A stretch of DNA of 28,336 nt from an uncultured Clostridia bacterium (GTDB lineage Bacteria > Bacillota > Clostridia > Christensenellales > Borkfalkiaceae), in assembly GCA_947177495.1 (NCBI GenBank), contig CAMWUS010000002.1, positions 1-28,336 on the forward strand, read 5' to 3'. Of the stretch, positions 1-6,328 are shown piece after piece. The translations under genes and the position numbers were made by a program. The notes below the pieces were generated by a model. That model had not been told where the DNA came from. It made no database searches and was given only the letters and a program-made list of their open reading frames with translations. Numbering within the stretch: the first letter of the stretch is position 1; the number at the start of each line of letters is the position of its first letter.

Positions 1-53
1 CTTACGCCCAAAGTACTTGGTTTAACGACCCGGGAGGATAGGTAGTTGCCGCC
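1..53 (+). rRNA. 5S ribosomal RNA, 3' end only (gene starts before the window)
   Basis: The sequence matches the 3' half of bacterial 5S rRNA: an AGTACTTGG segment, the CCCGGGAGGATAGGTAG block that corresponds to loop E / helix IV, and a closing GTTGCCGCC that would pair with a 5' GGCGGCAAC in helix I. The conserved loop C part (CCGAACAC) lies outside the window. A rho-independent terminator follows within about 10 bases, as expected at the end of an rRNA operon. The identification rests on motif recall, not on a covariance-model search. Confidence 0.72.
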
Positions 54-61
54 TTCAACTC

Positions 62-90
62 AAAAACGCTCTTAGGAGCGTTTTTTCTTT
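62..90 (+). terminator. Rho-independent terminator of the 5S rRNA gene
   Basis: Stem ACGCTC (66-71) / GAGCGT (76-81) with loop TTAG, extended by flanking A and T runs and followed by TTTTTTCTTTT. Confidence 0.8.
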
Positions 91-243
91 TATAGGGCGT
101 AAGAGAGCTACGCTCTCTTGTCTCGGCGGCGTAAGGAGCAGCGCCGCCTTGGTCACGCTCCGCGGGGAATAATCCCGCTACGCTCAGTTCGAAACGCGCG
201 GACAATTCACAGGATTGTCCGCAGAACGCGTTTCTTACCGCCC
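91..243. repeat. Chain of four hairpins between two 5S 3'-end copies
   Basis: Four inverted repeats follow one another: 101-108/112-119 (8 bp, loop TAC), 125-131/142-148 (7 bp), 162-166/174-178 (5 bp), and a compound hairpin with outer arms 191-198/227-234 (8 bp) and inner arms 199-206/214-221 (8 bp). GGGCGTAAG (95-103) could also pair with CTTAC(C)GCCC (234-243) and enclose the whole chain. The single-stranded scaffold (GTCT, GGTCACGCTC, TCCCGCT, CGCT-AGTT) recurs in the extra arm of repeat copy C near 18190-18300, with different but still self-complementary stems. No coding signal is convincing here. Confidence 0.6.
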
Positions 244-290
244 AAAGTACTTGGTTTAACGACCCGGGAGGATAGGTAGTTGCCGCCTTC
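240..290 (+). pseudogene. Truncated second copy of the 5S rRNA 3' end
   Basis: Bases 240-290 repeat bases 6-56 exactly. The upstream sequence (173-239) is a hairpin array, not the 5' half of a 5S rRNA: there is no loop C CCGAACAC and no AAGTTAAG. It is therefore a 3' fragment, presumably left from a tandem 5S copy whose 5' half was replaced. It keeps its own, different terminator. Confidence 0.65.
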
Positions 291-295
291 AATTC

Positions 296-324
296 AAAAA
301 GACACTCAAACGAGTGTCTTTTTT
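296..324 (+). terminator. Rho-independent terminator behind the 5S fragment
   Basis: Stem GACACTC (301-307) / GAGTGTC (312-318), loop AAAC, with A5 before and T6 after. The stem sequence is unrelated to the terminator at 62-90 although the 5S parts ahead of both are identical. It could also serve the minus-strand acetyltransferase gene that ends at 371. Confidence 0.75.
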
Positions 325-347
325 CTTTCTTTCTTTCTTTCTTTCTT
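325..347. repeat. (CTTT)n microsatellite
   Basis: Five CTTT units plus CTT follow the terminator T-run. It is a simple tetranucleotide repeat in non-coding DNA, possibly slippage-prone, with no gene or promoter obviously under its control. Confidence 0.85.
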
Positions 348-370
348 AATAGGAAACGATAAATTGAAAT

Positions 371-853
371 TTATAATATTTTTTCCATACCTATTTTTTG
401 TATGCGCATACCTATTTTTTCATAGAAAGCAACCGCGTTTTTATTATCCGCCCATACATTAAGCGTTACATTATAGCAACCGCATTTTTTGGCATACTCA
501 ACCACGAAATTATACAACAGCTTGCCTATACCTTTACCACGACAAGTTTCGTCCACGCACAAATCGTCAATATAAAGCGTTGTATTATCGGTATGCGACG
601 GCTCGTCGCCGTTGTTAATTAACACGCAAAACGCATAACCCAACACCTTGCAGTTTTCGGTTGCAACGAATATGGGTTTAGTTTCGTCTTTAAGAATTTG
701 CCTTAACTGTTCGTCAGTATATTTTTTTGCCCCCGATACAAATAAGTCGGGACGCGCGTCGCTGTGTACTTTGTGTACCTGAAAAAGTAAGCAGTTAATT
801 CTTTCAATATCAGACAGTTTTGCTCTGCGTATTTCAATTTCGTTATTCTGCAT
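371..853 (-). CDS. GNAT-family N-acetyltransferase
   Basis: A 160-residue single-domain protein expected to move an acetyl group from acetyl-CoA to an amine; the substrate cannot be told from sequence. The acetyl-CoA pyrophosphate loop (motif A, R/Q-x-x-G-x-G/A) is seen as CRGKGIGKLL at about residues 104-113, after the strand DDLCVDE. The C-terminal NVWADNKNAVAFYEKIGM is the usual motif B, with the conserved N and the FYEKIGF-like stretch. The frame stays open upstream, but the start at 853 is preferred because GAGGTG sits about 10 bases before it and similarity to the family begins there (EIEIRRAKLSDIERI). Repeat copy A lies just upstream, between this gene and the next. Confidence 0.87.
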   Translation of the reverse strand: MQNNEIEIRRAKLSDIERINCLLFQVHKVHSDARPDLFVSGAKKYTDEQLRQILKDETKPIFVATENCKVLGYAFCVLINNGDEPSHTDNTTLYIDDLCVDETCRGKGIGKLLYNFVVEYAKKCGCYNVTLNVWADNKNAVAFYEKIGMRIQKIGMEKIL

Positions 854-910
854 TGATATCAAACACCTCGTTAAATTGAAATTTATCTTAGATAATGTAA
901 CGGTAAGAAG

Positions 911-1077
911 GTTACAAATTTTTCCGCGAGGAAAACCACGCTTTTCCGCTGCGGGACACAATTTGCGCAACGCTTTGCGCTTGTTGTCCGTTGATGAACT
1001 TATGACGATAACTAAGACAAAGCGCGTTTGCTACATTCCTCACGAAATTTCTTTTCGCAGAAAAGAAATTTCGTGAA
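911..1077 (+). repeat. Structured intergenic repeat, copy A
   Basis: It begins GTTACAAATTTTTCCGCGAG and ends in a 16-bp perfect hairpin (1040-1055 / 1061-1076, loop CGCAG) closing with GTGAA. Inside are GGAAAA/TTTTCC around 930-947, the shared box CCGCTGCGGGACACAA, and a 6-bp stem with a 4-base loop (965-970 / 975-980). That stem corresponds to GCCGCA/TGCGGC in copies B-D but differs from it at three compensated pairs. The copy lies in the 245-bp gap between the acetyltransferase and monooxygenase genes and runs opposite to both. It is the most diverged copy. Confidence 0.7.
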
Positions 1078-1098
1078 TACAAATTACTGTTTTTCGTA

Positions 1099-1389
1099 TT
1101 AAAGCCTAGTAAATTTTTCTACTTTCATCTTTAAATGATATTTGTTGCGAAGCTCCGCGATTTCCTGCATCATTTGGGTTTTATGGTGAAAATCGAGCGC
1201 TTCTTGATTTTCCCAACAGTCTACAAGCAGCACCGTTTCCGCATCGCCCATCGGAAAGAAATATTCGTAACGCTCGTTTCCTTCCTCGGCACGCACTCTA
1301 TCCACAATTCCCTTTGCAATCATTTCTTCCGCAAACTTGCGCGCGTTTCCGTTCGTACCCGTGTAATAAATATTGACGGCAATACTCAT
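1099..1389 (-). CDS. ABM-fold (antibiotic biosynthesis monooxygenase-like) small protein
   Basis: 96 residues, the usual length of the dimeric ferredoxin-like ABM family (YgiN-type quinol monooxygenases, heme-degrading relatives). The features seen are an N-terminal strand SIAVNIYYTG, helix NARKFAEEM, strand YEYFFPMGDAETVLLVDCWENQEALDFHHKTQMM with the family's W-x(n)-H-x(n)-H pattern, and the final strand KMKVEKFT. A good ribosome binding site (TAAGGAG, about 7 bases before ATG) supports the start. The actual substrate is not predictable; a role in quinone or aromatic detoxification is a family-based guess. It stands alone behind copy A of the structured repeat. Confidence 0.8.
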   Translation of the reverse strand: MSIAVNIYYTGTNGNARKFAEEMIAKGIVDRVRAEEGNERYEYFFPMGDAETVLLVDCWENQEALDFHHKTQMMQEIAELRNKYHLKMKVEKFTRL

Positions 1390-1462
1390 TGCTTTTCTCC
1401 TTAACTGTTTCTATTATATCAAAGCCCAAACAAAAAAGCAAGGGGGAAGCGGCTTTCATGCC

Positions 1463-1491
1463 TTGCTTTTTACGTCCGCTTTTGATATAAT
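1463..1491 (+). promoter_or_regulatory. Sigma-A promoter of the NUDIX gene
   Basis: TTGCTT (1463-1468), 17-bp spacer, TATAAT (1486-1491). Transcription should start near 1498, which excludes the TTG at 1494 as a start codon and leaves ATG 1521. Confidence 0.75.
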
Positions 1492-1520
1492 CATTGCATA
1501 ACATTTATGCGAGGAAGCGT

Positions 1521-2012
1521 ATGGGAAAGGATATGACGGTTGCGTGCGGGGACGGATTTGTGAATATCCGCGTGGGCGCGATCATTGAAAAGAACGGCAA
1601 GGTTTTGATGGTCGGCAACGATAGAAGCGATTATTTGTATTCCGTCGGCGGGCGCATTCAGTTTGGAGAAACAGCGGAACAAGCGGTCGAGCGGGAAGTG
1701 TTCGAAGAGACGGGCATTCATATGCAGGTCGACCGTTTGGGCTTCGTTCACGAAAATTACTTTTTCAGCGACATTCCTGCCAACTTGGGGAAACTCATAT
1801 ACGAAATTTCTTTTTTCTTTTATATGAAAGTTCCCGAAAATTTTGTACCTAAATGCGAAAGCTTTACGGAAGACGAAAGCAAGGAATATTTGAAATGGGT
1901 TTCGCCGAACGAAGAGGAGAAAAAAATATATCCCGCCTTTTTCATAATGGAACTCAGCCGTCCCCAAAGCGATGTTCGCCATTTTGTAACAGACGAGCGA
2001 AATAACTTATAA
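1521..2012 (+). CDS. NUDIX hydrolase
   Basis: A 163-residue hydrolase of nucleoside diphosphate-X compounds. The Nudix box G-x5-E-x7-R-E-U-x-E-E-x-G-U is complete: G44, E50, R58-E59, E62-E63 and G65. The flanking pattern (IRVGAIIEKNGKVLMVGND, SVGGRIQFGE) is ordinary for MutT/ADP-sugar-pyrophosphatase-like members, so the substrate remains open. The start at 1521 follows GAGGAAG and lies about 20 bases after the predicted transcription start; ATG 1533 is an alternative. The gene is monocistronic and converges on the HxlR gene with a shared terminator between them. Confidence 0.88.
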   Translation: MGKDMTVACGDGFVNIRVGAIIEKNGKVLMVGNDRSDYLYSVGGRIQFGETAEQAVEREVFEETGIHMQVDRLGFVHENYFFSDIPANLGKLIYEISFFFYMKVPENFVPKCESFTEDESKEYLKWVSPNEEEKKIYPAFFIMELSRPQSDVRHFVTDERNNL

Positions 2013-2020
2013 AATAACGG

Positions 2021-2049
2021 CCCGCCTTTGGCAATCAGCCAATGGCGGG
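2021..2049. terminator. Bidirectional terminator between convergent genes
   Basis: Arms 2021-2032 and 2038-2049 pair over 12 positions with a single T-T mismatch, loop AATCA. On the minus strand the hairpin is followed by CCGTTATTTTATAAG, a fair T-tract; on the plus strand the T-tract is weaker (CGTATGTTTT). Confidence 0.7.
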
Positions 2050-2058
2050 GCGTATGTT

Positions 2059-2385
2059 TTAAAGATTTCCTTTATATTCGTTTCCCCAATTCCACATGGC
2101 GTCGAGAATGGGTTTTAACGATTTGCCGAGTGTGGATAACGAATATTCCACGCGCGGCGGGACTTCGGCGAACACTTCCCGTTCCACAAGCCCGTCCTCT
2201 TCCAAGGCACGCAAATTGTCGGTTAAAACCTTTTTGCTGATGCCCGAAATGGATTTCGTAAAATCGGTAAACCGCTGTTTTTCGTTATAAATTAAATTGC
2301 GAAGAATTAAAAGCTTCCATTTATTGCCGATAAGTTGCACGGTGGTGGCAACGGGGCATTCGGGGAGTTCGTCTTTCGTCAGCAT
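2059..2385 (-). CDS. HxlR-family winged-helix transcriptional regulator
   Basis: A 108-residue DNA-binding regulator. The HxlR signature is clear: CPVATTVQLIGNKWKLLILRNL at residues 10-31 with the near N-terminal Cys, then RFTDFTKSISGISKKVLTDNLRALEEDGLVER (recognition helix and wing) and RVEYSLSTLGKSLKPIL. Members usually bind as dimers and sense aldehydes, thiol-reactive agents or quinones, often through that Cys. The gene is divergent from the cupin gene across a 170-bp region carrying promoters for both, so control of cupin-sirtuin and of itself is the simplest model. AAGGAC precedes the start. Confidence 0.92.
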   Translation of the reverse strand: MLTKDELPECPVATTVQLIGNKWKLLILRNLIYNEKQRFTDFTKSISGISKKVLTDNLRALEEDGLVEREVFAEVPPRVEYSLSTLGKSLKPILDAMWNWGNEYKGNL

Positions 2386-2409
2386 AGTAACGCCGTCCTT
2401 TTTTCTTAC

Positions 2410-2438
2410 AGTATATCACAAATCGTTGTAATCGTCAA
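2410..2438 (-). promoter_or_regulatory. Sigma-A promoter of the HxlR gene
   Basis: On the minus strand: TTGACG, a 17-bp spacer, TATACT. It is close to consensus. GGTTCAAAAAAGAAACC (2440-2456), a small inverted repeat, lies directly upstream, and AAGTAAC occurs twice (2457-2463 and 2487-2493); both are candidate operator sites. Confidence 0.8.
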
Positions 2439-2497
2439 TGGTTCAAAAAAGAAACCAAGTAACAAATTTATTATCGGGTAATCAAAAAGTAACGTTC

Positions 2498-2526
2498 TTG
2501 TTTTTTTCCTGCGGTTTTGCTATACT
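2498..2526 (+). promoter_or_regulatory. Sigma-A promoter of the cupin-sirtuin operon
   Basis: TTGTTT (2498-2503), 17-bp spacer, TATACT (2521-2526). The second AAGTAAC repeat (2487-2493) lies just upstream of the -35, where an HxlR dimer could act. Confidence 0.72.
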
Positions 2527-2555
2527 ACGGGTACAAAACATTTCGGAGGTTTTTT

Positions 2556-2906
2556 ATGAGCAATTATCAAAAAGTCAACGTAAAAGAGGAAGCGCGCACC
2601 GAGCTTCACGACGCTCTCGCGCTTACGGGTGCGGAAATCAGTATCAACGCGTTGCCCGCGGGGGCGAGCGTGCCCTTCGTTCACGCGCACAAGCAGAACG
2701 AAGAAATCTACGCGATTTTGAGTGGCGAGGGCAAAGCCGTGATCGACGGGGAAAGCGTATCCTTAAAGGCGGGCGATTGGCTGCGCATTGCGCCTTCTGC
2801 GAAGCGGCAGTTCTTCGCATCGGAGAAAAGCGCAATCAAATATATCTGCATTCAGGTAAAAGAGCATTCGTTGGAAGGCTATACCATGACCGACGCGGTC
2901 GTTTAA
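2556..2906 (+). CDS. Small cupin-domain protein
   Basis: A 116-residue single cupin barrel. Cupin motif 1 is seen as VPFVHAHKQNEEIYAILSGEG, giving likely metal ligands H43, H45 and E49/E50. Motif 2 (KAGDWLRIAPSAKRQF) lacks the usual His, so the metal site, if any, is incomplete. The start at 2556 follows CGGAGG; the open frame upstream overlaps the promoter and is rejected. The next gene, a sirtuin, starts 7 bases after the stop, so the two are probably co-transcribed and perhaps translationally coupled. Enzymatic and sensory roles are both possible for such stand-alone cupins. Confidence 0.85.
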   Translation: MSNYQKVNVKEEARTELHDALALTGAEISINALPAGASVPFVHAHKQNEEIYAILSGEGKAVIDGESVSLKAGDWLRIAPSAKRQFFASEKSAIKYICIQVKEHSLEGYTMTDAVV

Positions 2907-2913
2907 TTTCCAT

Positions 2914-3753
2914 ATGAAAGAGAACGCGGCACAAATCGAAAAATTAAAAGAAGCACTCACCCGCGCCGAAGCGGTAATTATCGGCGCGGGCGCGGGGCTT
3001 TCCACGTCGGCGGGCTATACCTATTCGGGCGAACGCTTTCAAAAGTATTTCGCCGACTTCGAGAAAAAGTACGGCATTCGCGATATGTATTCGGGCGGGT
3101 TTTATCCGTACGAAACCTTGGAAGAGTATTGGGCTTGGTGGTCGAAGCATATCTTATATAACCGCTACTGCGATATTCCCAAGCCCGTTTACAACGAGCT
3201 GTTTCGGCTTGTTTGTGGCAAAGAATATTTTGTGATCACCACCAACGTGGACCATTGTTTTCAGAAAGCGGGGTTCGACAAACACCGCCTGTTCTACACG
3301 CAGGGCGACTACGGATTATTGCAATGCAGCGTACCGTGTCACGACAAAACCTACGACAACGAGGAAATTGTGCGCGACATGGTAGAAAAACAAAAGGACA
3401 TGAAAATTCCGACGGAGCTCATTCCCCGCTGTCCCGTCTGCGGCAAACCCATGACGACGAATTTGCGCGTAGACGACACCTTCGTACAGGACGAGGGTTG
3501 GCACAAAGCTTGCGAGCGCTATCAACAATTTGTCAAAAAGTATAAAAACAAACGCGTGCTCTATTTGGAGTTAGGCGTTGGCGGCAACACGCCCGCGATC
3601 ATTAAATATCCCTTTTGGCGGCTGACGGAGCAAAACCCGCAGGCGGTTTACGCGTGTATCAACTACGGCGAGGCGGTGTGCCCGAGCGAAATAAAAGAGC
3701 AGTCTATTTGCATCGATGCGGACATCGGCAGCGTGCTTTCCGAGCTTCTCTAA
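2914..3753 (+). CDS. SirTM-class (class M) sirtuin, probable protein ADP-ribosyltransferase
   Basis: A 279-residue Sir2-fold, NAD-using enzyme. NAD-binding GAGAGLSTSAG is at 24-34, followed by the signature TYSGERF and DMYSGGFYP typical of SirTM. TTNVD (109-113) is the usual TQNID. The position of the catalytic His in deacetylase sirtuins (HG) is Gln in YTQGDYG (Q130). Zinc ligands are C138/C142 and C173/C176 (CPVC). In characterised SirTMs the Gln form ADP-ribosylates a lipoylated GcvH-like protein and is encoded with that carrier, a macrodomain hydrolase and LplA2; none of these is in this window. No clear ribosome binding site precedes ATG 2914, which fits coupling to the cupin 7 bases upstream. 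A deacetylase role is unlikely. Confidence 0.85.
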   Translation: MKENAAQIEKLKEALTRAEAVIIGAGAGLSTSAGYTYSGERFQKYFADFEKKYGIRDMYSGGFYPYETLEEYWAWWSKHILYNRYCDIPKPVYNELFRLVCGKEYFVITTNVDHCFQKAGFDKHRLFYTQGDYGLLQCSVPCHDKTYDNEEIVRDMVEKQKDMKIPTELIPRCPVCGKPMTTNLRVDDTFVQDEGWHKACERYQQFVKKYKNKRVLYLELGVGGNTPAIIKYPFWRLTEQNPQAVYACINYGEAVCPSEIKEQSICIDADIGSVLSELL

Positions 3754-3789
3754 TAAAACGCAAAAATTTCATATTTTGCAGTGAGTTTT

Positions 3790-3819
3790 GTCATAATCCG
3801 TTTTGGACGAGCATAAAAT
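3790..3819 (+). promoter_or_regulatory. Sigma-E-like sporulation promoter of sipL
   Basis: GTCATA (3790-3795), 16-bp spacer, CATAAAAT (3812-3819). This fits the mother-cell sigma-E pattern (ATA, 16 bp, CATACAnT) with one -10 mismatch. No sigma-A promoter of comparable quality is seen. The predicted start near 3826 leaves a short leader carrying GGGGAG. sipL is known to be sigma-E dependent in Clostridioides difficile. Confidence 0.65.
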
Positions 3820-3849
3820 GAAAGGAAACCAAAACGGGGAGAAATGGAT

Positions 3850-5322
3850 ATGACAACGCAAACGGAAACCTTTCGCGGATACGGAAAGCTTGGCACATTA
3901 AACGCACAAACGGCGGTGGAATGCCGCTTCGGGCAGGAGGTCGGCACGGTGCTCTCCGTGCACGCGCAGTCCGTGCTTACGGGCGCGGAGGCGGGGAACG
4001 GCGAAGTCCGTTACTTCGGCAAAGCGCATTTTTCTATCGTATATGAGGACGGCGACAAGCACGTGTGCCGTGCGGAAAAGGGCGTGGAGTTCACGGCGAC
4101 CGCCAAGGACGAGAGGTGCTATCCCGCGCTTACGGCGCGCGCCGCGCTCTCTGTGGAGAACGTGTCGCTTAGGCGCGAGGGGGCGAGCGTGTACGTTACC
4201 GCTCTTCTCGGCGCGGATATTTCGCTTTACGGCGAGCAGACCTTCGACTACCTCGTAGGCGGGGATTTGATATTAAAGAGAGAGCCTTCTCAGCTCATCG
4301 TGGCGCACCTTTGCGGCGGGGCGGCGGAGACGACGGACGAATTCGAAACGGAGTTCATCGGCGATATCTTACAGCATACCGAAACGGTCAACATTACCGA
4401 TTTGGTGTGCGAAACGGGACAGCTTCGCGTAGAGGGTGAAATTAACCTCGGCGTACTTGCGCTCAAAGGGGACGGCGCGCTTGTTTCGTTCGAACGGCTC
4501 GTTCCCTTCGCTGTGGAAATCCCCTGCGATTCGGCTACGTTCGGGTGCAGTGCGGAAGCGCGTATCTCCGTGTTAAACGCGTCTATTCACGCCGACACGG
4601 ACGAAGACAAGGGACGGTGCAAGATGTCGACCGAGTTCACGCTGAGCGCGGAAGGGTGCGTTTACGAGGAAATCGCGGTCGATACGGCAACGGACGCGTT
4701 CTCGGAAACCAACGAAGTATCGCTCTCGTTCGGCAAAGTTTCCTGCGGCGGTGCGGGCGGCGTTTCCCGCATCACGGAGCGCATTTCCGGCAAGTGCGCA
4801 TTGTCCGCTCCCGTTGACTTCTCCGACGTCTTCCAAGCGGTCACCTTGCAGCGCGCGGAAGCGAACGTCGTGCGCGCAGAGGGCGGCAGCCGCGTAGAGG
4901 GTGTTGCAATGGCAACGCTGTTGGTGCTCGGAACGGACGGCAGTCACCGCGGCGTAGAAATCAGCTTGCCGTTCTCCATTCCGGTGAATACCGACGATTG
5001 CACGGTGAACGTGCTCGCCTGCGGCATGTCCGCACGGCAACGGCAGGAAGGGGAGATCGAGGCGGAAGGCACTTTAAAAATTACGCTGTGCGAGAAAAAG
5101 GAAGCGTGCGCGAAGTTCGTCGTTTCCGCGGAAGAGGGCGCGCAGCTGCCCGTAAACGACAGCGCGGTCAGCGTGTATATTCCGCACGCGGGCGACGGGC
5201 TTTGGGAGCTCGCAAAGCGTTTGGGCAAATCGCCCGAGGGAGTTTTGGCGAGCAATCCCGATATCGAATTCCCCGTTCGCGAAGGACAGCGCGTAATCGT
5301 GTATCGCAAAAAGAGCGTATAA
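3850..5322 (+). CDS. sipL: SipL-like spore morphogenesis protein (DUF3794/SPOCS + LysM)
   Basis: About 490 residues without signal peptide or membrane segment, as expected for a mother-cell protein on the forespore surface. Most of the chain is beta-rich repeats of the DUF3794 (SPOCS) type, for example RVEGEINLGVLAL and SRVEGVAMATLLVLGTD. A C-terminal LysM follows from about residue 435 (VYIPHAGDGLWELAKRLGKSP, ending GQRVIVYRKK). This order and length match SipL of C. difficile, which uses its LysM to bind SpoIVA and anchors the coat. GGGGAG is 8 bases before ATG 3850 but only 2 before ATG 3844, so 3850 is preferred. A sigma-E-like promoter lies just upstream and a strong terminator follows, so the gene is monocistronic. 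Other DUF3794-LysM proteins exist, hence some doubt. Confidence 0.82.
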   Translation: MTTQTETFRGYGKLGTLNAQTAVECRFGQEVGTVLSVHAQSVLTGAEAGNGEVRYFGKAHFSIVYEDGDKHVCRAEKGVEFTATAKDERCYPALTARAALSVENVSLRREGASVYVTALLGADISLYGEQTFDYLVGGDLILKREPSQLIVAHLCGGAAETTDEFETEFIGDILQHTETVNITDLVCETGQLRVEGEINLGVLALKGDGALVSFERLVPFAVEIPCDSATFGCSAEARISVLNASIHADTDEDKGRCKMSTEFTLSAEGCVYEEIAVDTATDAFSETNEVSLSFGKVSCGGAGGVSRITERISGKCALSAPVDFSDVFQAVTLQRAEANVVRAEGGSRVEGVAMATLLVLGTDGSHRGVEISLPFSIPVNTDDCTVNVLACGMSARQRQEGEIEAEGTLKITLCEKKEACAKFVVSAEEGAQLPVNDSAVSVYIPHAGDGLWELAKRLGKSPEGVLASNPDIEFPVREGQRVIVYRKKSV

Positions 5323-5338
5323 TACAAAACAGTTCATC

Positions 5339-5385
5339 AAAAAGGGAAGAGGTAGGGAGCGTTCCTTACCGCTTCCCTTTTACGT
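5339..5385 (+). terminator. Terminator of sipL
   Basis: Long hairpin: outer arms AAAAGGGAAG (5340-5349) / CTTCCCTTTT (5372-5381), inner arms GGTAGGGA / TTCCTTACC with one G-T pair, followed by TTTTACG. Confidence 0.78.
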
Positions 5386-5407
5386 TTGATTTACACTTTG
5401 ATATGGC

Positions 5408-5436
5408 TTGCATTTGCGCTTGATTTGTGCTACAAT
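5408..5436 (+). promoter_or_regulatory. Sigma-A promoter of ispE
   Basis: TTGCAT (5408-5413), 17-bp spacer, TACAAT (5431-5436). Transcription should start about 5442-5444, at or next to the preferred ispE ATG (5444). Confidence 0.7.
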
Positions 5437-5443
5437 GGATATA

Positions 5444-6304
5444 ATGAATACGGTTCGGGTAAACGCATACGCAAAGCTCAATCTCACGCTCGACATTACG
5501 GGGGCGGCGGACGGATTTCATCTGCTCGATTCCCTCGTTGTTACCGTGGATATTTGCGACCGCATCATCGTGCGGCGGCGCAAGGATAACCTCGTGCGCG
5601 TATTCATGCACGGCATGGGGTGCGAAACGCTCCCCCCCGAAAAGAACAACGCACAGCGCGCGGGCGAAGCGTTTGTAGAGCGCTTTCAAACGACGGGTGC
5701 GGACATTACGGTTTATAAAAACATTCCCATCGGGGCGGGCATGGGTGGCTCGTCTGCGGACGCGGCGGGCGTTTTAAACGGGCTTTCTCAGCTTTACGAA
5801 ATCGATGACATGAACGCCGTAAAAGAGCTTGCCGACAGCTTGGGAAGCGACACGGGGTACCTGCTCACGGGCGGGCTTGCCCGTATGCGGGGCAGGGGAG
5901 AATTGCTCGAACAAATCCCCGCAGAGCCCGAGCTACACTTTTTAGTGCTTGCGCCCAAACGCGGCGTGAACACGGCGCAGTGCTTCCGCACGTACGACGA
6001 GGCGGGCAAGGAGTATGCCCCCCGCACCGAACGCGCGCTTGCAGACTTGCAGGCGGGCAATACGGAATGGGCGGCGCGGCTGTTCGGGAACGCACTCTTC
6101 GACGCGGCGAAATCGCTCAACACGCAGGTGGAAGAAGCTTACCTCGAACTGCGCGGGTTTTCCCCGCTCGGCGTAAGTCTTACGGGTTCGGGAAGTGCGT
6201 GCTTCGCCCTGTTCCCCACGCGCGAGCTCTGCGAGTGGGCAAAGAGCAGATATCGCGGAAAATCACGCGCGTACGTACTCAAAGCAGTTTACCCCAAAAA
6301 ATAA
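5444..6304 (+). CDS. ispE: 4-diphosphocytidyl-2-C-methyl-D-erythritol kinase
   Basis: A 286-residue GHMP kinase that phosphorylates the 2-hydroxyl of CDP-ME in the MEP isoprenoid pathway. The N-terminal NAYAKLNLTLDITG with catalytic K11 and GFH matches IspE. The ATP loop PIGAGMGGSSADAAGVL is at 95-111. GSDTGYLLTGGLARMRGRGE is the catalytic-Asp segment (D136), where most IspEs have DVPF, and LTGSGSACFALF is the third GHMP motif. ATG 5444 is preferred because family similarity starts there and the promoter puts the mRNA start at about that base; no Shine-Dalgarno is present, so the message may be leaderless. The acidic membrane protein gene starts 24 bases downstream. Confidence 0.92.
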   Translation: MNTVRVNAYAKLNLTLDITGAADGFHLLDSLVVTVDICDRIIVRRRKDNLVRVFMHGMGCETLPPEKNNAQRAGEAFVERFQTTGADITVYKNIPIGAGMGGSSADAAGVLNGLSQLYEIDDMNAVKELADSLGSDTGYLLTGGLARMRGRGELLEQIPAEPELHFLVLAPKRGVNTAQCFRTYDEAGKEYAPRTERALADLQAGNTEWAARLFGNALFDAAKSLNTQVEEAYLELRGFSPLGVSLTGSGSACFALFPTRELCEWAKSRYRGKSRAYVLKAVYPKK

Positions 6305-6328
6305 TCAGGATAGAACAAGGAGGTCGAA

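Noticed and set aside
2..292. Open frame on the minus strand across the 5S copies and hairpin chain
   Set aside because: Both ends are translations of the 5S 3' end and the middle of the hairpins; no ribosome binding site or family similarity.
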